A DNA stretch of 64,000 bases from Silvimonas amylolytica (lineage in GTDB: Bacteria > Pseudomonadota > Gammaproteobacteria > Burkholderiales > Chitinibacteraceae), in assembly GCF_014645555.1 (NCBI RefSeq), contig NZ_BMLY01000001.1, positions 825,939 to 889,938 on the forward strand, given 5' to 3'. The translations under genes were made by a program, and so were the position numbers. The notes under the pieces were generated by a model, which made no database searches, was not told the DNA's origin, and worked only from the letters and a program-made list of their open reading frames with translations. Shown in pieces: positions 1 to 9,796 of this stretch. Position 1 is the stretch's first letter. Each line of letters opens with the position of its first letter.

Positions 1-14
1 TTGATGCTTGAGAC

Positions 15-1193
15 TTAGCGTTCCACCGCCAGCGAAACACCCATGCCGCCACCAATACACAAGGTGGCCAGACCACGTTTGGCATCGCGACGCGCCATTT
101 CATGCAACAGCGTGACCAGGATACGGCAACCCGAAGCACCGATCGGGTGACCCAACGCAATAGCGCCACCATTCACGTTCACGCGATTCCAGTCCCACTT
201 GAGTTCACGTGCCACGCCCAAAGCCTGGGCAGCAAATGCTTCATTGCCTTCCAGCAAATCAATGCTGTCCAGGGTCCAGCCCGTGCGGGCCAGTATGCGT
301 TGGGTAGCCGGCACCGGGCCCATCCCCATGATGCTCGGGTCAACACCGGCCGATGCGGCGGCCCGGATGGTCGCCAGCGGCTTCAGGCCCAACTCGTCAG
401 CCTTGGCGCGCGTCATCAAGAGCACACCAGCAGCACCATCGTTGATGCCTGATGCGTTACCGGCCGTCACAGTGCCTTCTTTGTCGAAAGCCGCACGCAG
501 CTTGGAGAGCGATTCCATCGTGGTATTGGATTTGATGAACTCATCCTGATCGAACACCATCGGATCACCCTTGCGCTGAGGAATATGCACCGGAATGATT
601 TCATCCGCAAAACGACCGGCCGCCTGGGCTGCGGCCGCTTTGGTTTGTGAGGCCAGCGCCAGTTCATCCTGTTCAGTACGGCTAATGTTGTACTTTTTGG
701 CGATGTTCTCGGCAGTGATACCCATGTGGTACTGCTGATACGCATCAGTCAGGCCGTCGTAGACCATGCTGTCAATCAGTTGGGCATTACCCATGCGAAA
801 ACCATCTCGACTACCCGGCAGCAGATGCGGAGCAGCACTCATGTTTTCCTGCCCGCCGGCGATCACAATGTCACTCTCACCAGAGAGAATGGCTTGCACA
901 CCCAGCGCCACGGCCTTCAGGCCCGAACCACACACCTGATTGATGGTCAGGCCCGGCACGGCATCGGGCAGGCCAGCGCGGCGCAGTGCCTGACGGGCCG
1001 GGTTCTGGCCCAGGCCAGCGGTCAATACATTACCCAGGATGACTTCACTGACCTGATCTGCCGGCAGACCGCTGCGTTCCAGCAAACCCTTGATAACAAT
1101 GGCGCCCAGTTCCGGTGCGCTCACCTTTGCAAGGCTGCCGCCAAAGCTACCAATAGCGGTACGCCCGGCAGCAACAATCACGATCTCACTCAT
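15..1193 (-). CDS. phaA: Acetyl-CoA C-acetyltransferase (beta-ketothiolase)
   Basis: Condenses two acetyl-CoA to acetoacetyl-CoA, the first step of polyhydroxybutyrate synthesis. The 392-residue length is that of a biosynthetic thiolase. All three catalytic signatures are visible: the acyl-accepting Cys88 in NQVCGSG, His349 in GHPIGASG and Cys379 in CIGGGMG. The ATG is preceded by GGAG about 7 nt upstream. It lies 201 bp downstream of the PHA synthase gene on the same strand, so co-transcription as phaCA is likely. No acetoacetyl-CoA reductase (phaB) lies between them. It could equally serve acetoacetyl-CoA degradation (atoB role); the neighbour argues for the PHA role. Confidence 0.93.
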   Translation of the reverse strand: MSEIVIVAAGRTAIGSFGGSLAKVSAPELGAIVIKGLLERSGLPADQVSEVILGNVLTAGLGQNPARQALRRAGLPDAVPGLTINQVCGSGLKAVALGVQAILSGESDIVIAGGQENMSAAPHLLPGSRDGFRMGNAQLIDSMVYDGLTDAYQQYHMGITAENIAKKYNISRTEQDELALASQTKAAAAQAAGRFADEIIPVHIPQRKGDPMVFDQDEFIKSNTTMESLSKLRAAFDKEGTVTAGNASGINDGAAGVLLMTRAKADELGLKPLATIRAAASAGVDPSIMGMGPVPATQRILARTGWTLDSIDLLEGNEAFAAQALGVARELKWDWNRVNVNGGAIALGHPIGASGCRILVTLLHEMARRDAKRGLATLCIGGGMGVSLAVER

Positions 1194-1394
1194 TGTGTTT
1201 CTCCAAACCAGCGTTGCAAGAGTCTGGCCATACCTTGCGGCAGGCCGTTTCCGGAGCAGGTTTCATCATTGAAGACCAACTCCGCTACGTTGGATCACCC
1301 GGTGTGGACCGCCGGATGGGCACAAACAAAGCGTCTTGTGTTTTACGCCATCAAGAATCCGGTGCAGCCAGGCCGACCGGATTCACTGTGACAT

Positions 1395-3119
1395 TTAGTC
1401 GCGCTTCTCTTTTACATAACGGCCAGGTGCGGGTTCGATGGGTTTGAACCCCGCTGCACCCAGCGTTTTACGGGCGGCTACTTTCTTGCCCGTGTACTGC
1501 TGTAACCAGTTATTCCAGTCCACCCACCAGCTACCGGGGCGGCTTTCTGCGCCATCAAACCAGGTGTCTGGCAACGTCGCGGCGTTGTCATTCACCCAGT
1601 AGTTGCGCTTGCCGGCCGCCGGATGGTTGATGGTGCCGGCAATGTGGCCCGATGCGCCCAGCACAAAGCGCGTTGGCCCTTTGAAGATACGCAGCGTGCC
1701 CCACGCAGACTTCCACGGCACGATATGATCTTCCCTCGCCGCAAACACATAAGTCGGCGTAGAAACGGTAGTCAGGTCGATCGGCACACCGCACAACGAG
1801 AACGAACCGGGTTTGGCCAGGTTGTTTTCCAGATACATATTGCGCAAAAAGAACGTGTGCATCGGCAATGCCAGATCGGCCGAATCATTGTTCCAGTACA
1901 AAAGATCAAATGGCGGCGGCGTCTTGCCTTTCAGATAGCTGCTGACCACGTAATTCCAGATCAGATCATTGGCGCGTAACGAAGAGAAAGTCCGCGCCAG
2001 TTCCTTGCCCGACACAATGCCGCCCTTATCAAGTTGGGCTTCACGTGAGCGGATGAGGTTCCAGTCAATATAGTGCTTGATGTCGCCCGGGTCAGAATGA
2101 TCCAGCATGGACGTCATCAGCGTAACGGACCGGAACCAGTCCAGATTACGCGACTGCATAACAGGAATAGCCGTCGCAACAAGCCCGCCCCCAATGCAGA
2201 ACGACAACACGTTCATCTGTTCGCGCCGGGTGATTTTGCGTACGACCTCAGCAGCCTTGATCACGCCGCTGTCGACATAATCGTCCCACTGCAGGTTACC
2301 CAGCTCAGGCGGGATGGAGCGCCAGGACACCAGAAACACGGTGTTTCCTTGTTCTACACACCAGCGCACCATGGAGTTTTCCGCCTGCAAATCCATGATG
2401 TAGTACTTGTTGACGCACGGCGGCACGATCAGCAAGGGAACTTCGTTGACCTGAGCGGTCAATGGCGTGTACTGGATCAATTGCAGGATGTCGTTTTCAA
2501 ACACGACAGCGCCCTCGGTGACCGCCAGATTGCGGCCCACCTCGAACTGCGATTCATCCGTCATGGTGATGGTGCCCTTGCTGATGTCATCCATCAGCCG
2601 GCGCATGCCCTCTTTCAAGCTATCGCCATTGGTCTCGGCGGCCAGCTTCATCACCTCGGGGTTGGTCAGCGCAAAGTTGGCAGGGCTGACCGCATCAAGA
2701 TATTGCCGCGTGAAAAACGCGGCTTTTTCGCGCAGGGCGTCGTCGGTTTGTGCCGCATCGACCATCTGCAACAGATAACGGGAGGTCAGCAGATAGTTTT
2801 GCTTGATCCAGGAAAAGAGCGGCGCATCCCATTCCGGCGAATTGAAACGGCGGTCGCCCTTGTCAGGCTGAACCGCTGGTGCGGCTTCCCGGGCACCAAT
2901 CAGACCCAGCCAGAGATCAAGTTGTTGCTGATAGTACTCAGCCTGGCGAGCTTGCCACTCGGCCGTGTGGGCAGGTACCGTTGCCAGCACCTTGGGAACC
3001 AGATGCGGCAGCGCGTCATCCACGGTGGGTGCTACCGCGTTGACCCATTGCTGCCACCACTGCTGGCTAGCGTCGTTCATTTGCTTGAAAAAGCCGTCAA
3101 ATGGCGTGGCCTGGGACAC
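1395..3119 (-). CDS. phaC: Class I poly(R)-hydroxyalkanoate synthase
   Basis: Polymerises (R)-3-hydroxyacyl-CoA into storage polyester on cytoplasmic granules. The 574 residues match class I synthases, which work without a PhaE/PhaR partner. The alpha/beta-hydrolase core shows the lipase-like box SFCIGG with nucleophile Cys308, Asp464 in REDHIVPW and His492 in GASGHIAG. The more frequent first Gly of the box is Ser here. The start is GTG, supported by GGAGAG about 7 nt upstream. phaA follows on the same strand. A 250-bp divergent intergenic region separates it from the peptidase gene at 3370 and should hold its promoter. Confidence 0.95.
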   Translation of the reverse strand: MSQATPFDGFFKQMNDASQQWWQQWVNAVAPTVDDALPHLVPKVLATVPAHTAEWQARQAEYYQQQLDLWLGLIGAREAAPAVQPDKGDRRFNSPEWDAPLFSWIKQNYLLTSRYLLQMVDAAQTDDALREKAAFFTRQYLDAVSPANFALTNPEVMKLAAETNGDSLKEGMRRLMDDISKGTITMTDESQFEVGRNLAVTEGAVVFENDILQLIQYTPLTAQVNEVPLLIVPPCVNKYYIMDLQAENSMVRWCVEQGNTVFLVSWRSIPPELGNLQWDDYVDSGVIKAAEVVRKITRREQMNVLSFCIGGGLVATAIPVMQSRNLDWFRSVTLMTSMLDHSDPGDIKHYIDWNLIRSREAQLDKGGIVSGKELARTFSSLRANDLIWNYVVSSYLKGKTPPPFDLLYWNNDSADLALPMHTFFLRNMYLENNLAKPGSFSLCGVPIDLTTVSTPTYVFAAREDHIVPWKSAWGTLRIFKGPTRFVLGASGHIAGTINHPAAGKRNYWVNDNAATLPDTWFDGAESRPGSWWVDWNNWLQQYTGKKVAARKTLGAAGFKPIEPAPGRYVKEKRD

Positions 3120-3369
3120 AATCTATCTCTCCGTCGTCATGGATTGATGGTTTGGAACTGCCCTGAAGTGGCGCAAAACCATACGCAAATTATCGCAAAT
3201 GGTGCACCACAACATACATAATTCCCCCATGACCTGCAAGGTCGGTGAAATCTTTTAAAGTTGCACTTCGCAAGTACTTCGCGACCTCTTGATTTGGCAT
3301 GACATTTTCAAAATTCTCAATTAGTATTACAGCGTTTCTGATAAACTTGGCCGCATATTGGAGATCTTG

Positions 3370-4401
3370 ATGCGTCCCGCTTTTCCCCTTTTTGTCGCGT
3401 TGCTGACTGCCGCTTCCCTGTCGATTGCCCCAGTCGCCAGCGCCGCCACGTCGCATAAACACAAACACACTACCCAGTCTGCAAGCAAGAAGACAGCCAC
3501 ACCGAAGGCGTCTACAAAAACTGCTGCACGTACTACGACCGTTTACGAGAAAGGTCGGGTTAAACGTACCGCCATCGCCAATGCCCAGCGCAGCGTCCAT
3601 GTTACGCGCGCCGTTGCGTTGTCTGGTTTTACGGCTGACAACCCCGGTCTGCAATCAGCATCCGTGCTGATCCTGAATGAAAACAGCGGTGAAGTGATCT
3701 ACCAGAAGAACCCGGACGAAGTTGCGCCGATTGCTTCGATCACCAAGCTGATGACCGCCATGGTCACGCTGGATGCTCACTTGCCGATGAACGAATACAT
3801 CACGATCAGTGATGAAGACGTTGATACGCTCAAGAATAGCTCGTCGCGTCTGCGCGTTGGCACTCGCCTGACCCGTGCCGAAGTCATGCTGCTGGCCTTG
3901 ATGTCGTCGGAAAACCGCGCCGCTGCGGCGCTGGCCCGCACTTATCCGGGTGGTCATGACTTGTTCATCCGCAAGATGAACGAAAAAGCCACAGAACTGG
4001 GTATGAGCCACAGTCATTTTTATGACTCGACCGGCCTGACGCCGCAAAACATCTCCAGCGCCCGTGATCTGGTGCTGATGGTGCGTGCTGCGCGCAAGTA
4101 TCCGGAGATCCACGAATTCACAACGTCGTCGCAATACGAATTCACCTCCAACCTCAATGGCCGCACCATGGCCTTCCACAACACCAATCCGTTGGTGAAG
4201 GAAGAACAATGGGATATCGGCCTGACCAAGACCGGTTTTACCAATGAAGCCGGCCATTGTCTGGTGATGGAAGCCACGATCAGTGGTACGCCGGTGGTCA
4301 TGGTGCTGATGGATTCCACCGGCAAATACACCCGCATTGGGGATGCCAATCGTGTGAAGAAATGGCTGGAAACCAGCCCGGTGGCGCTGGCCCGTAGCTG
4401 A
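3370..4401 (+). CDS. pbpG: Periplasmic D-alanyl-D-alanine endopeptidase (PBP7-like)
   Basis: A low-molecular-weight penicillin-binding protein of the S11 peptidase family that cuts D-Ala cross-links in peptidoglycan. The three serine-transferase motifs are present: SITK (Ser123, Lys126), SEN (Ser180 to Asn182) and KTG (Lys287 to Gly289). Residues 1-25 form a signal peptide, followed by a Lys/Thr/Ala-rich linker to about residue 80. The frame is open from a TTG at 3358, but GGAG at 3360-3363 places the start at the ATG at 3370 (343 residues). There is no C-terminal amphipathic anchor, which favours PBP7/PbpG over DacA. A bidirectional terminator follows. Confidence 0.88.
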   Translation: MRPAFPLFVALLTAASLSIAPVASAATSHKHKHTTQSASKKTATPKASTKTAARTTTVYEKGRVKRTAIANAQRSVHVTRAVALSGFTADNPGLQSASVLILNENSGEVIYQKNPDEVAPIASITKLMTAMVTLDAHLPMNEYITISDEDVDTLKNSSSRLRVGTRLTRAEVMLLALMSSENRAAAALARTYPGGHDLFIRKMNEKATELGMSHSHFYDSTGLTPQNISSARDLVLMVRAARKYPEIHEFTTSSQYEFTSNLNGRTMAFHNTNPLVKEEQWDIGLTKTGFTNEAGHCLVMEATISGTPVVMVLMDSTGKYTRIGDANRVKKWLETSPVALARS

Positions 4402-4423
4402 TCGGGTACAGAGTCAAACCAAC

Positions 4424-4453
4424 AAAAAAGCCCGGTTTTTACCGGGCTTTTTT
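4424..4453. terminator. Bidirectional intrinsic terminator
   Basis: GCCCGGT and ACCGGGC arms around a 4-T loop, flanked by six A and six T. It lies between the convergent pbpG and trxC genes and can serve both. Confidence 0.9.
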
Positions 4454-4470
4454 GTTGTCGCGCGCCTGCA

Positions 4471-4893
4471 TCAGAAGAAATCAGACAACCATGCTTTGAA
4501 CTGGCCGGACGACATTGCCCCGCTCTGCCGCACCTGCTCCTGGCCGCGTTCAAATACCAGCAGCGTAGGAATGCTGCGAATGCGCAAGCTGTTAGCCAGT
4601 GCTTGCTCTTGATCCGTATCGACCTTGACGAAGGTTGCCTTGCCGGCAAAGTGTTCTGCCGCCGAAGCAAATGCCGGTGCAAATGCCTGACACGGCCCAC
4701 ACCAGGTAGCCCAGCAGTCCACCACCAGCGGATGCTTGAGCTGTTTATTGAGCACCGCAAATTGTTCAGCAGTGACGGCAACCGGCGCACCCGCAAACAC
4801 GGGCTTGTGACAGGCGCCGCAGGTGGGATTATCGGCAATGCGTTCATCGTCGATACGGTTTTGGGTATGGCAATGGGGGCAAGCAATCTGCAT
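4471..4893 (-). CDS. trxC: Thioredoxin 2 (zinc-binding)
   Basis: Cytoplasmic protein-disulfide reductase with an N-terminal zinc finger. The 140 residues begin with CPHC (Cys5, Cys8) and CGAC (Cys25, Cys28), the metal ligands that distinguish TrxC from TrxA. A thioredoxin domain follows with WCGPC (Cys65, Cys68) and the cis-Pro region RSIPTLLVF. The frame stays open upstream to 5046, but the zinc finger should lie at the extreme N-terminus, so the ATG at 4893 is chosen. It is divergent from rdgC across about 175 bp. No OxyR-like site is evident to me. Confidence 0.93.
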   Translation of the reverse strand: MQIACPHCHTQNRIDDERIADNPTCGACHKPVFAGAPVAVTAEQFAVLNKQLKHPLVVDCWATWCGPCQAFAPAFASAAEHFAGKATFVKVDTDQEQALANSLRIRSIPTLLVFERGQEQVRQSGAMSSGQFKAWLSDFF

Positions 4894-5068
4894 GGTCGTT
4901 TCCGTTTTTATCAAAACTCCTGCCAGCATATTGGTGCCTGGCTTCGCGAATCTCAAGCTACGCGCCAGGCATTGTGTCTGATCATGCGCCTGGCCACATT
5001 TGGTGGTTTGCGCCAGGCAGGTGTGCCGGTACAATCGCGAACCCATTCAGTTAAACGAGCGCCGCACC

Positions 5069-5977
5069 ATGCTCTGGTTTCGCAATATCCAGATTTACCG
5101 TCTTTCTTCCGATCACGCCCTGTCTGCTGACAGCATCAATGATCTCCTGGCCAAGCGCCCCTTCTTTAGCTGCGGCAGCCAGGACCTGATGACGCAGGGC
5201 TGGATTGCCCCTGCCGCGCACATGCCGGAAATGATGGCCTACCCGTTCCAGGATACGGTGTTGGTCATGCTTAAGACCGAAGAAAAGCTGCTGCCCGGTT
5301 CGGTCATCAAGCAGACCGCCGATTCACGTGTGCAGGAAATCGAAGCACGTGAAAACCGCAAGGTGGGCAAGCGTGAAATCAAGGAACTGCGCGAGCGTAT
5401 TACTGAAGAACTGTTACCGCGCGCGTTCACCCGTTCGCGCACGCAACGCGCGCTGATTGATCTGGCCAATCACCTGGTGCTGGTCGAAAGCGCTAGCGCA
5501 GCCAAGGCAGAAGTCATGCTGTCGCTGTTGCGCGAAGCCTTGGGCAGCTTGCCCACCCGCCTGATTCAGACCAACACCACACCGCAAACCGCCATGACGG
5601 TCTGGCTGGAATCAGCGGACGCCGGTTTGTTTGACCTTGGCCAGGATGTAGAGCTGCGAGCACCAGGCGAAGATGGCCCGATTGCCCGCCTGGTCAAACA
5701 GCCGTTGATGGGCGAAGAAATTGCCCAGCATTTGTCCTCTGGCAAACTGGTCACCAAGATGGCACTGTCCTGGAACGACCGCATTGCACTGCAACTGACC
5801 GACAAGACAGAACTGAAGCGCGTGACCATGCTTGAGGCACTGCAAGACGACTTCAAAAATGCCGATGCCGCTGACAAAGCGGCCTTGTTTGACTCTGGCC
5901 TGGCGCTGTTCGTGGGCGAAACCCGCGCGCTGGTGCCGGATTTGCTGGAAGCACTGGGCGGCGAGCAGCCTGCCTGA
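5069..5977 (+). CDS. rdgC: Recombination-associated protein RdgC
   Basis: A ring-forming, sequence-independent DNA-binding protein that modulates RecA; in Neisseria it contributes to pilin antigenic variation. The N-terminus MLWFRNIQIYRL is the family signature and fixes the start at 5069 although the frame is open from 5000. The length is 302 residues, as usual for the family. The RdgC-type segments VGKREIKELRERI and LPRAFTRSRT are present. It is a single-gene unit with a terminator hairpin 24 bp after the stop. Confidence 0.92.
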   Translation: MLWFRNIQIYRLSSDHALSADSINDLLAKRPFFSCGSQDLMTQGWIAPAAHMPEMMAYPFQDTVLVMLKTEEKLLPGSVIKQTADSRVQEIEARENRKVGKREIKELRERITEELLPRAFTRSRTQRALIDLANHLVLVESASAAKAEVMLSLLREALGSLPTRLIQTNTTPQTAMTVWLESADAGLFDLGQDVELRAPGEDGPIARLVKQPLMGEEIAQHLSSGKLVTKMALSWNDRIALQLTDKTELKRVTMLEALQDDFKNADAADKAALFDSGLALFVGETRALVPDLLEALGGEQPA

Positions 5978-6000
5978 TCTGCAACGTGCAGATTCAACAC

Positions 6001-6036
6001 AACGGCCAGCCGGTTACCCGCTGGCCGTTGTTTTAT
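6001..6036 (+). terminator. Intrinsic terminator after rdgC
   Basis: Perfect 10-bp arms AACGGCCAGC and GCTGGCCGTT with a 9-nt loop, followed by GTTTTAT. Confidence 0.85.
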
Positions 6037-6614
6037 CTAACGCAGGTCAAACACTTAGAACGGCTTGGCGACCATCAGCCAATAGACCACCAGCAAACCG
6101 CCCTTTGCACCCTGTCGCGCATGCATCATTGCAGCCACAGCACTGACAATCCGCAGATGCCCGCAATCACATCCAGCCACAGCGCAGGGTCAACCCCGTT
6201 TCGGCCGATCGGCCAGCCAGCCTGGCGCATCATCCAGTCGCCGGATAACGGCTGGACAATCACCGAAGGTGGGGCGAGCCTTCAATCGACCCGCACCAAC
6301 CCCATGGGGCAACCCAGCCCGCCGGAGCCACGACAAGATCATGCCCGAACCATCGCGGAAAGCCTCGCCTCACAAGTGCAATCGATGACTTCGGCTCAGG
6401 TGCAAGCTGTTATGCGGAATGAATTGTTTGTCCATCACAAAGAACAATCAGACCGACCAGTCGGCTAGACGTCAAAAATACCAATCAAAATCAGGTAATT
6501 ACAGTAAAAACACTGGCCGGCATCGACTATTTGCTTTCATACCATTGCTTTGACAATTATCACGGAAGAAACCTACCATCGGCCACCGACTTCAATCATC
6601 AACAAGGTTAGCCA
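6037..6614. other. Gap without a confident gene, including the marR promoter region
   Basis: About 580 bp between the rdgC terminator and marR. A plus-strand open frame spans 5986-6468, but it starts inside the terminator, lacks a ribosome site and has a low-complexity Ser/Gln/Pro-rich product, so I do not call it. On the minus strand a 24-codon frame (6055-6129) begins with overlapping ATGATG right at the stop of another short frame. The two together read like the hydrophobic tail of a small membrane protein and could be a gene remnant. The A/T-rich last 130 bp contain TTTGACAATTATC (from 6548), a plausible -35 region and MarR target for the downstream operon. Confidence 0.35.
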
Positions 6615-7061
6615 ATGTCTTCCATCCAAGCGCCCGAAGAAAATCTCGGGGTTCTGGTCCGCCAGGTTCGTGACGGTCTGTTTCATCTGTTTGAACGCAA
6701 GCTGGCTTCCAGCGGCCTGGAACTGAACCTGAGCCAGTATCTGGTGCTCAAGCGTCTGGCCTACCACGGCGCGCAGACGGCAACTGAACTGGCCCGGGCC
6801 ATTGACCATGATGCGGGTGCCATGACCCGCTTGCTGGACAAGCTGGAAGAGAAAGGCTACCTGCGCCGCCAACCCCATCAGGAAGATCGTCGCGCCTTGC
6901 AGATCACGCTCACAGAAGCGGGCCTGGCGCTGTGGACCACCATGCGTGGTTGTGGTGACGACTCCATGGAACAAGCACTTGTCGACCTCTCTGCAGATGA
7001 ACAAGAAACGTTGATTTCTCTCCTCAAACGCGTCAGGAATAGCCTGGAGAAAGCGCAGTGA
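6615..7061 (+). CDS. MarR-family transcriptional regulator of the emr operon
   Basis: A 148-residue winged-helix repressor of the MarR/SlyA/EmrR type. The helix-turn-helix and wing are recognisable around residues 55-100: TATELARAIDHDAGAMTR, then a DRR-containing wing before ITLTEAG. AAGG lies 8 nt upstream of the ATG. Its stop TGA (7059-7061) shares one base with the ATG of the outer-membrane factor gene, so it is translationally coupled to the pump it probably represses. This resembles EmrR or FarR control in which a hydrophobic or phenolic ligand relieves repression. The ligand cannot be read from the sequence. Confidence 0.9.
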   Translation: MSSIQAPEENLGVLVRQVRDGLFHLFERKLASSGLELNLSQYLVLKRLAYHGAQTATELARAIDHDAGAMTRLLDKLEEKGYLRRQPHQEDRRALQITLTEAGLALWTTMRGCGDDSMEQALVDLSADEQETLISLLKRVRNSLEKAQ

Positions 7062-8548
7062 TGAAAAAAACCTTGCGACGGCAAGTATTGTCGCACCCGC
7101 TGGTCTTGAGTGCGATCACGGTCGCGCTGTTGGCCGGTTGCGCCAATCAGGATGGATTGAGCCCACAAGGCAAACTGCTTGATGCCAACAGTTTGTCTGG
7201 TCAGCAGTCGCTTGCTGCGGCCAAAGTCAGCAACACGTGGCCGGATCAACGTTGGTGGAGCACGCTGGGTGATACCCAGTTGTCTGCGCTGATGGACGAA
7301 GCACTGAAAAACAACCCGAATCTGGAAGCCGCTGACGCACGCACGCGTCTGGCGCTGGCTCAGGCGGGTGCTGCCGATGCCGCCCGCATGCCGCGTCTGG
7401 ACGCAGCTGCCGCGTACTCGGGCATCCGTATTCCGGGCACCGTCCTGCCACCGCCGTATGGCGACAGTTACGCTGCACTGAAGATGGTTTCCCTCAAGTT
7501 CAGCTACGACTTCGATCTGTGGGGTGGTCAGCGTGCCGCATGGGAAGCCGCCGTCGGCCAAAGCCGCGCGACACTGATTGATGCGCAGCAAGCGCGCATT
7601 ACGCTATCGACCAACCTGGCCCGCACGTATTCGCAACTGGGTTATGCCTGGCAGATGCAAGACATCGCCAAGGCAGATCTGAAGCGCGCACAGAACCAGC
7701 TTGATCTGGTGCAACAACGCGTGAGTGCCGGGATTGATAGTCAGGTGCAGCTCAAGCAAGCCCAGGCCGCCCTGCCCGGCGCACGGCAGCAAGTCGAAGC
7801 CGCACAACAGCAGATTGACGACAACAAACTGCAGCTTGCCGCTTTGCTGGGTCAAGGCCCGGACCGTGGTCAGCAACTGGCCCGCCCGCAGCCGTTGCAC
7901 CCGGGTGTACTGGCGTTGCCGAGCGTATTGCCGGCAGATCTGGTCGGCCGCCGCGCAGACATCGTCGCAGCGCGCTGGCGTGTAGAAAGCGCCAGCAAAG
8001 ACGTCAAGACGGCGCAGACCAAGTTCTACCCGGATTTCAACCTGACCGCCGCAATTGGTCTGGCCTCTCTCTCCTTTGGTGACTTGCCCAAGTGGGATAG
8101 CCGCTACGCCCAACTGGCACCGGCGCTGACCTTGCCTATCTTTGATGGTGGCCGTCTGCGTGCCAATTTGTCCGCCAAAGATGCGCAGTACGATCTGGCG
8201 GTGGCGCAGTACAACCAGTCACTGGTGAACGCCATGCATGAAGTGGCGGCCGAAGTCAGCGCCATGCAATCGCTCGATAAACAAGTCACCGAGCAGCAAA
8301 GTGCGATACAGACCGTTCAAGCGGCCTATGACCTTGCCACCCAGCGTTACAAGGGCGGCCTTGGTAACTACCTGGAAGTGCTGACGGTGCAGCAACAATT
8401 GCTGAGCGCGCAGATGCGTCTGGCGTCGCTCAATGCACAACAACTGGATGCATCCATCTTGCTGGTACAGGCCCTGGGCGGTGGTTACCGTCCGGACGAT
8501 GACGCCCCGGCAATTGCGACTGCTTCCGTACCCGCCAGCGCGCAATAA
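7061..8548 (+). CDS. Outer-membrane efflux lipoprotein (NodT/OprM family)
   Basis: TolC-like trimeric channel that carries drugs across the outer membrane. The protein has a type II signal peptide with lipobox LLAGC and two OEP repeats (roughly residues 60-240 and 270-460). The second contains the family phrase RRADIVAARWRVESA. A GTG lies 3 nt before the ATG, but GGAGAAAG at 7046-7053 is best spaced for the ATG at 7061 (495 residues). It lies between marR and the emrA-type adaptor gene, so it is a dedicated exit duct for the EmrAB pump rather than a shared TolC. Confidence 0.92.
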   Translation: MKKTLRRQVLSHPLVLSAITVALLAGCANQDGLSPQGKLLDANSLSGQQSLAAAKVSNTWPDQRWWSTLGDTQLSALMDEALKNNPNLEAADARTRLALAQAGAADAARMPRLDAAAAYSGIRIPGTVLPPPYGDSYAALKMVSLKFSYDFDLWGGQRAAWEAAVGQSRATLIDAQQARITLSTNLARTYSQLGYAWQMQDIAKADLKRAQNQLDLVQQRVSAGIDSQVQLKQAQAALPGARQQVEAAQQQIDDNKLQLAALLGQGPDRGQQLARPQPLHPGVLALPSVLPADLVGRRADIVAARWRVESASKDVKTAQTKFYPDFNLTAAIGLASLSFGDLPKWDSRYAQLAPALTLPIFDGGRLRANLSAKDAQYDLAVAQYNQSLVNAMHEVAAEVSAMQSLDKQVTEQQSAIQTVQAAYDLATQRYKGGLGNYLEVLTVQQQLLSAQMRLASLNAQQLDASILLVQALGGGYRPDDDAPAIATASVPASAQ

Positions 8549-8593
8549 GCGCCAGCGTTGAACAAATCACCGAGATAATAGGGAAAGACAAGC

Positions 8594-9781
8594 ATGAGCA
8601 CCGAAAACAACGCCCCTGCCGCGACCAGCGCAGAGCGCCCTTCCCGTCGCAAGTTCTTGTTGCGGCTGGCCCTTGCCGTGTTCATCCTGGCCATGCTGGC
8701 CTGGGCTGTGTGGTACTTCATGGTCGGCCGCTGGAATGAAGACACCGATGATGCCTACGTGCAAGGCAACGTCGTGCAGATTACCCCGCAGATCGCCGGT
8801 ACCGTGGTCAGTATCGGCGCCGAAAATGGCTCTCTGGTCAAAGCTGGCCAGACCCTGGTTGAACTGGACCCGAGCGATGCCCATGTGGGCCTGCAACAAG
8901 CCAAGGCCAACCTGGCCAGCACCGTACGCAAGGTGCGTGGCCTGTTCAGCAACGTGAATAGCTTGCAAGCCGAGCTGGCTGCCCAACAAACTGCGCTGGA
9001 CAAAGCCAAAGCCGACTATGACCGTCGCCAGCAACTGGTGAAGACCGGTGCGATCTCGGCCGAAGAACTGGCCCATGCCCGCGATGCCCTGGCCGCTGCG
9101 CAAAGCACCGTCGCATCGTCACAAGGTCAGTTGACCACCAGCAAGGTGCTGGTGGAAGACACCGTTGTCGCCTCGCACCCGGATGTCGAAGCTGCTGCAG
9201 CCAAACTGCGCGCGGCTTATCTGGATGACGTGCGCACCACCATGGTCGCGCCAGTCTCTGGCTATGTAGCGCAACGCGCCGTGCAAGTGGGTCAACGCAT
9301 TCAGCCCGGCACACCGCTGATGGCCGTAGTGCCGCTTGATCAGGCCTGGGTTGAAGCTAACTTCAAAGAGACCCAACTGCGCCACATGCGCATCGGCCAG
9401 CCGGTAACGCTCAAGGCTGACCTCTATGGCGGCAGCGTGGAATACAAAGGCAAGATCGACAGTCTGGGTGTAGGCACGGGTAGCGCGTTCAGCCTGATCC
9501 CGGCCCAGAACGCCACCGGCAACTGGATCAAGATCGTGCAGCGCGTACCGGTCCGTATCACGCTGGATCAGGACGAAGTGAAGAAAAACCCGCTGCGTAT
9601 TGGTCTGTCGATGAGCGTGGATGTCAGCCTGCATGATCAGTCCGGCCCGTCTTTGTCCGATACGCCGGTCACGCATCCGTTGTTCACCACGGATGTGTAC
9701 AAGCAGCAGTTGTCTGCAGCCGACCAGCTGATCAAGGACATCATCCATGCCAATCTGGCTTCCGGCCAGGGCAAGAAGTAA
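8594..9781 (+). CDS. emrA: EmrA/HlyD-family membrane-fusion protein
   Basis: Periplasmic adaptor linking an MFS pump to its outer-membrane channel. It has 395 residues, with one N-terminal transmembrane segment at about residues 20-44 after a short cytosolic basic stretch. A biotinyl-lipoyl half-motif follows (DTDDAYVQGNVVQITPQIAG), then a coiled-coil hairpin (about 95-195), the second lipoyl half (VAPVSGYVAQRAVQVGQRI) and a beta barrel. The DTDDAYV signature is typical of EmrA. It sits 45 bp after the outer-membrane factor gene and 15 bp before emrB. Confidence 0.93.
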   Translation: MSTENNAPAATSAERPSRRKFLLRLALAVFILAMLAWAVWYFMVGRWNEDTDDAYVQGNVVQITPQIAGTVVSIGAENGSLVKAGQTLVELDPSDAHVGLQQAKANLASTVRKVRGLFSNVNSLQAELAAQQTALDKAKADYDRRQQLVKTGAISAEELAHARDALAAAQSTVASSQGQLTTSKVLVEDTVVASHPDVEAAAAKLRAAYLDDVRTTMVAPVSGYVAQRAVQVGQRIQPGTPLMAVVPLDQAWVEANFKETQLRHMRIGQPVTLKADLYGGSVEYKGKIDSLGVGTGSAFSLIPAQNATGNWIKIVQRVPVRITLDQDEVKKNPLRIGLSMSVDVSLHDQSGPSLSDTPVTHPLFTTDVYKQQLSAADQLIKDIIHANLASGQGKK

Positions 9782-9796
9782 GCCGGGGTCGCGAGG

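Noticed and set aside
5986-6468. 160-codon plus-strand frame after rdgC
   Set aside because: Begins within the rdgC terminator hairpin, no Shine-Dalgarno, Ser/Gln/Pro-rich product with no recognisable domain.
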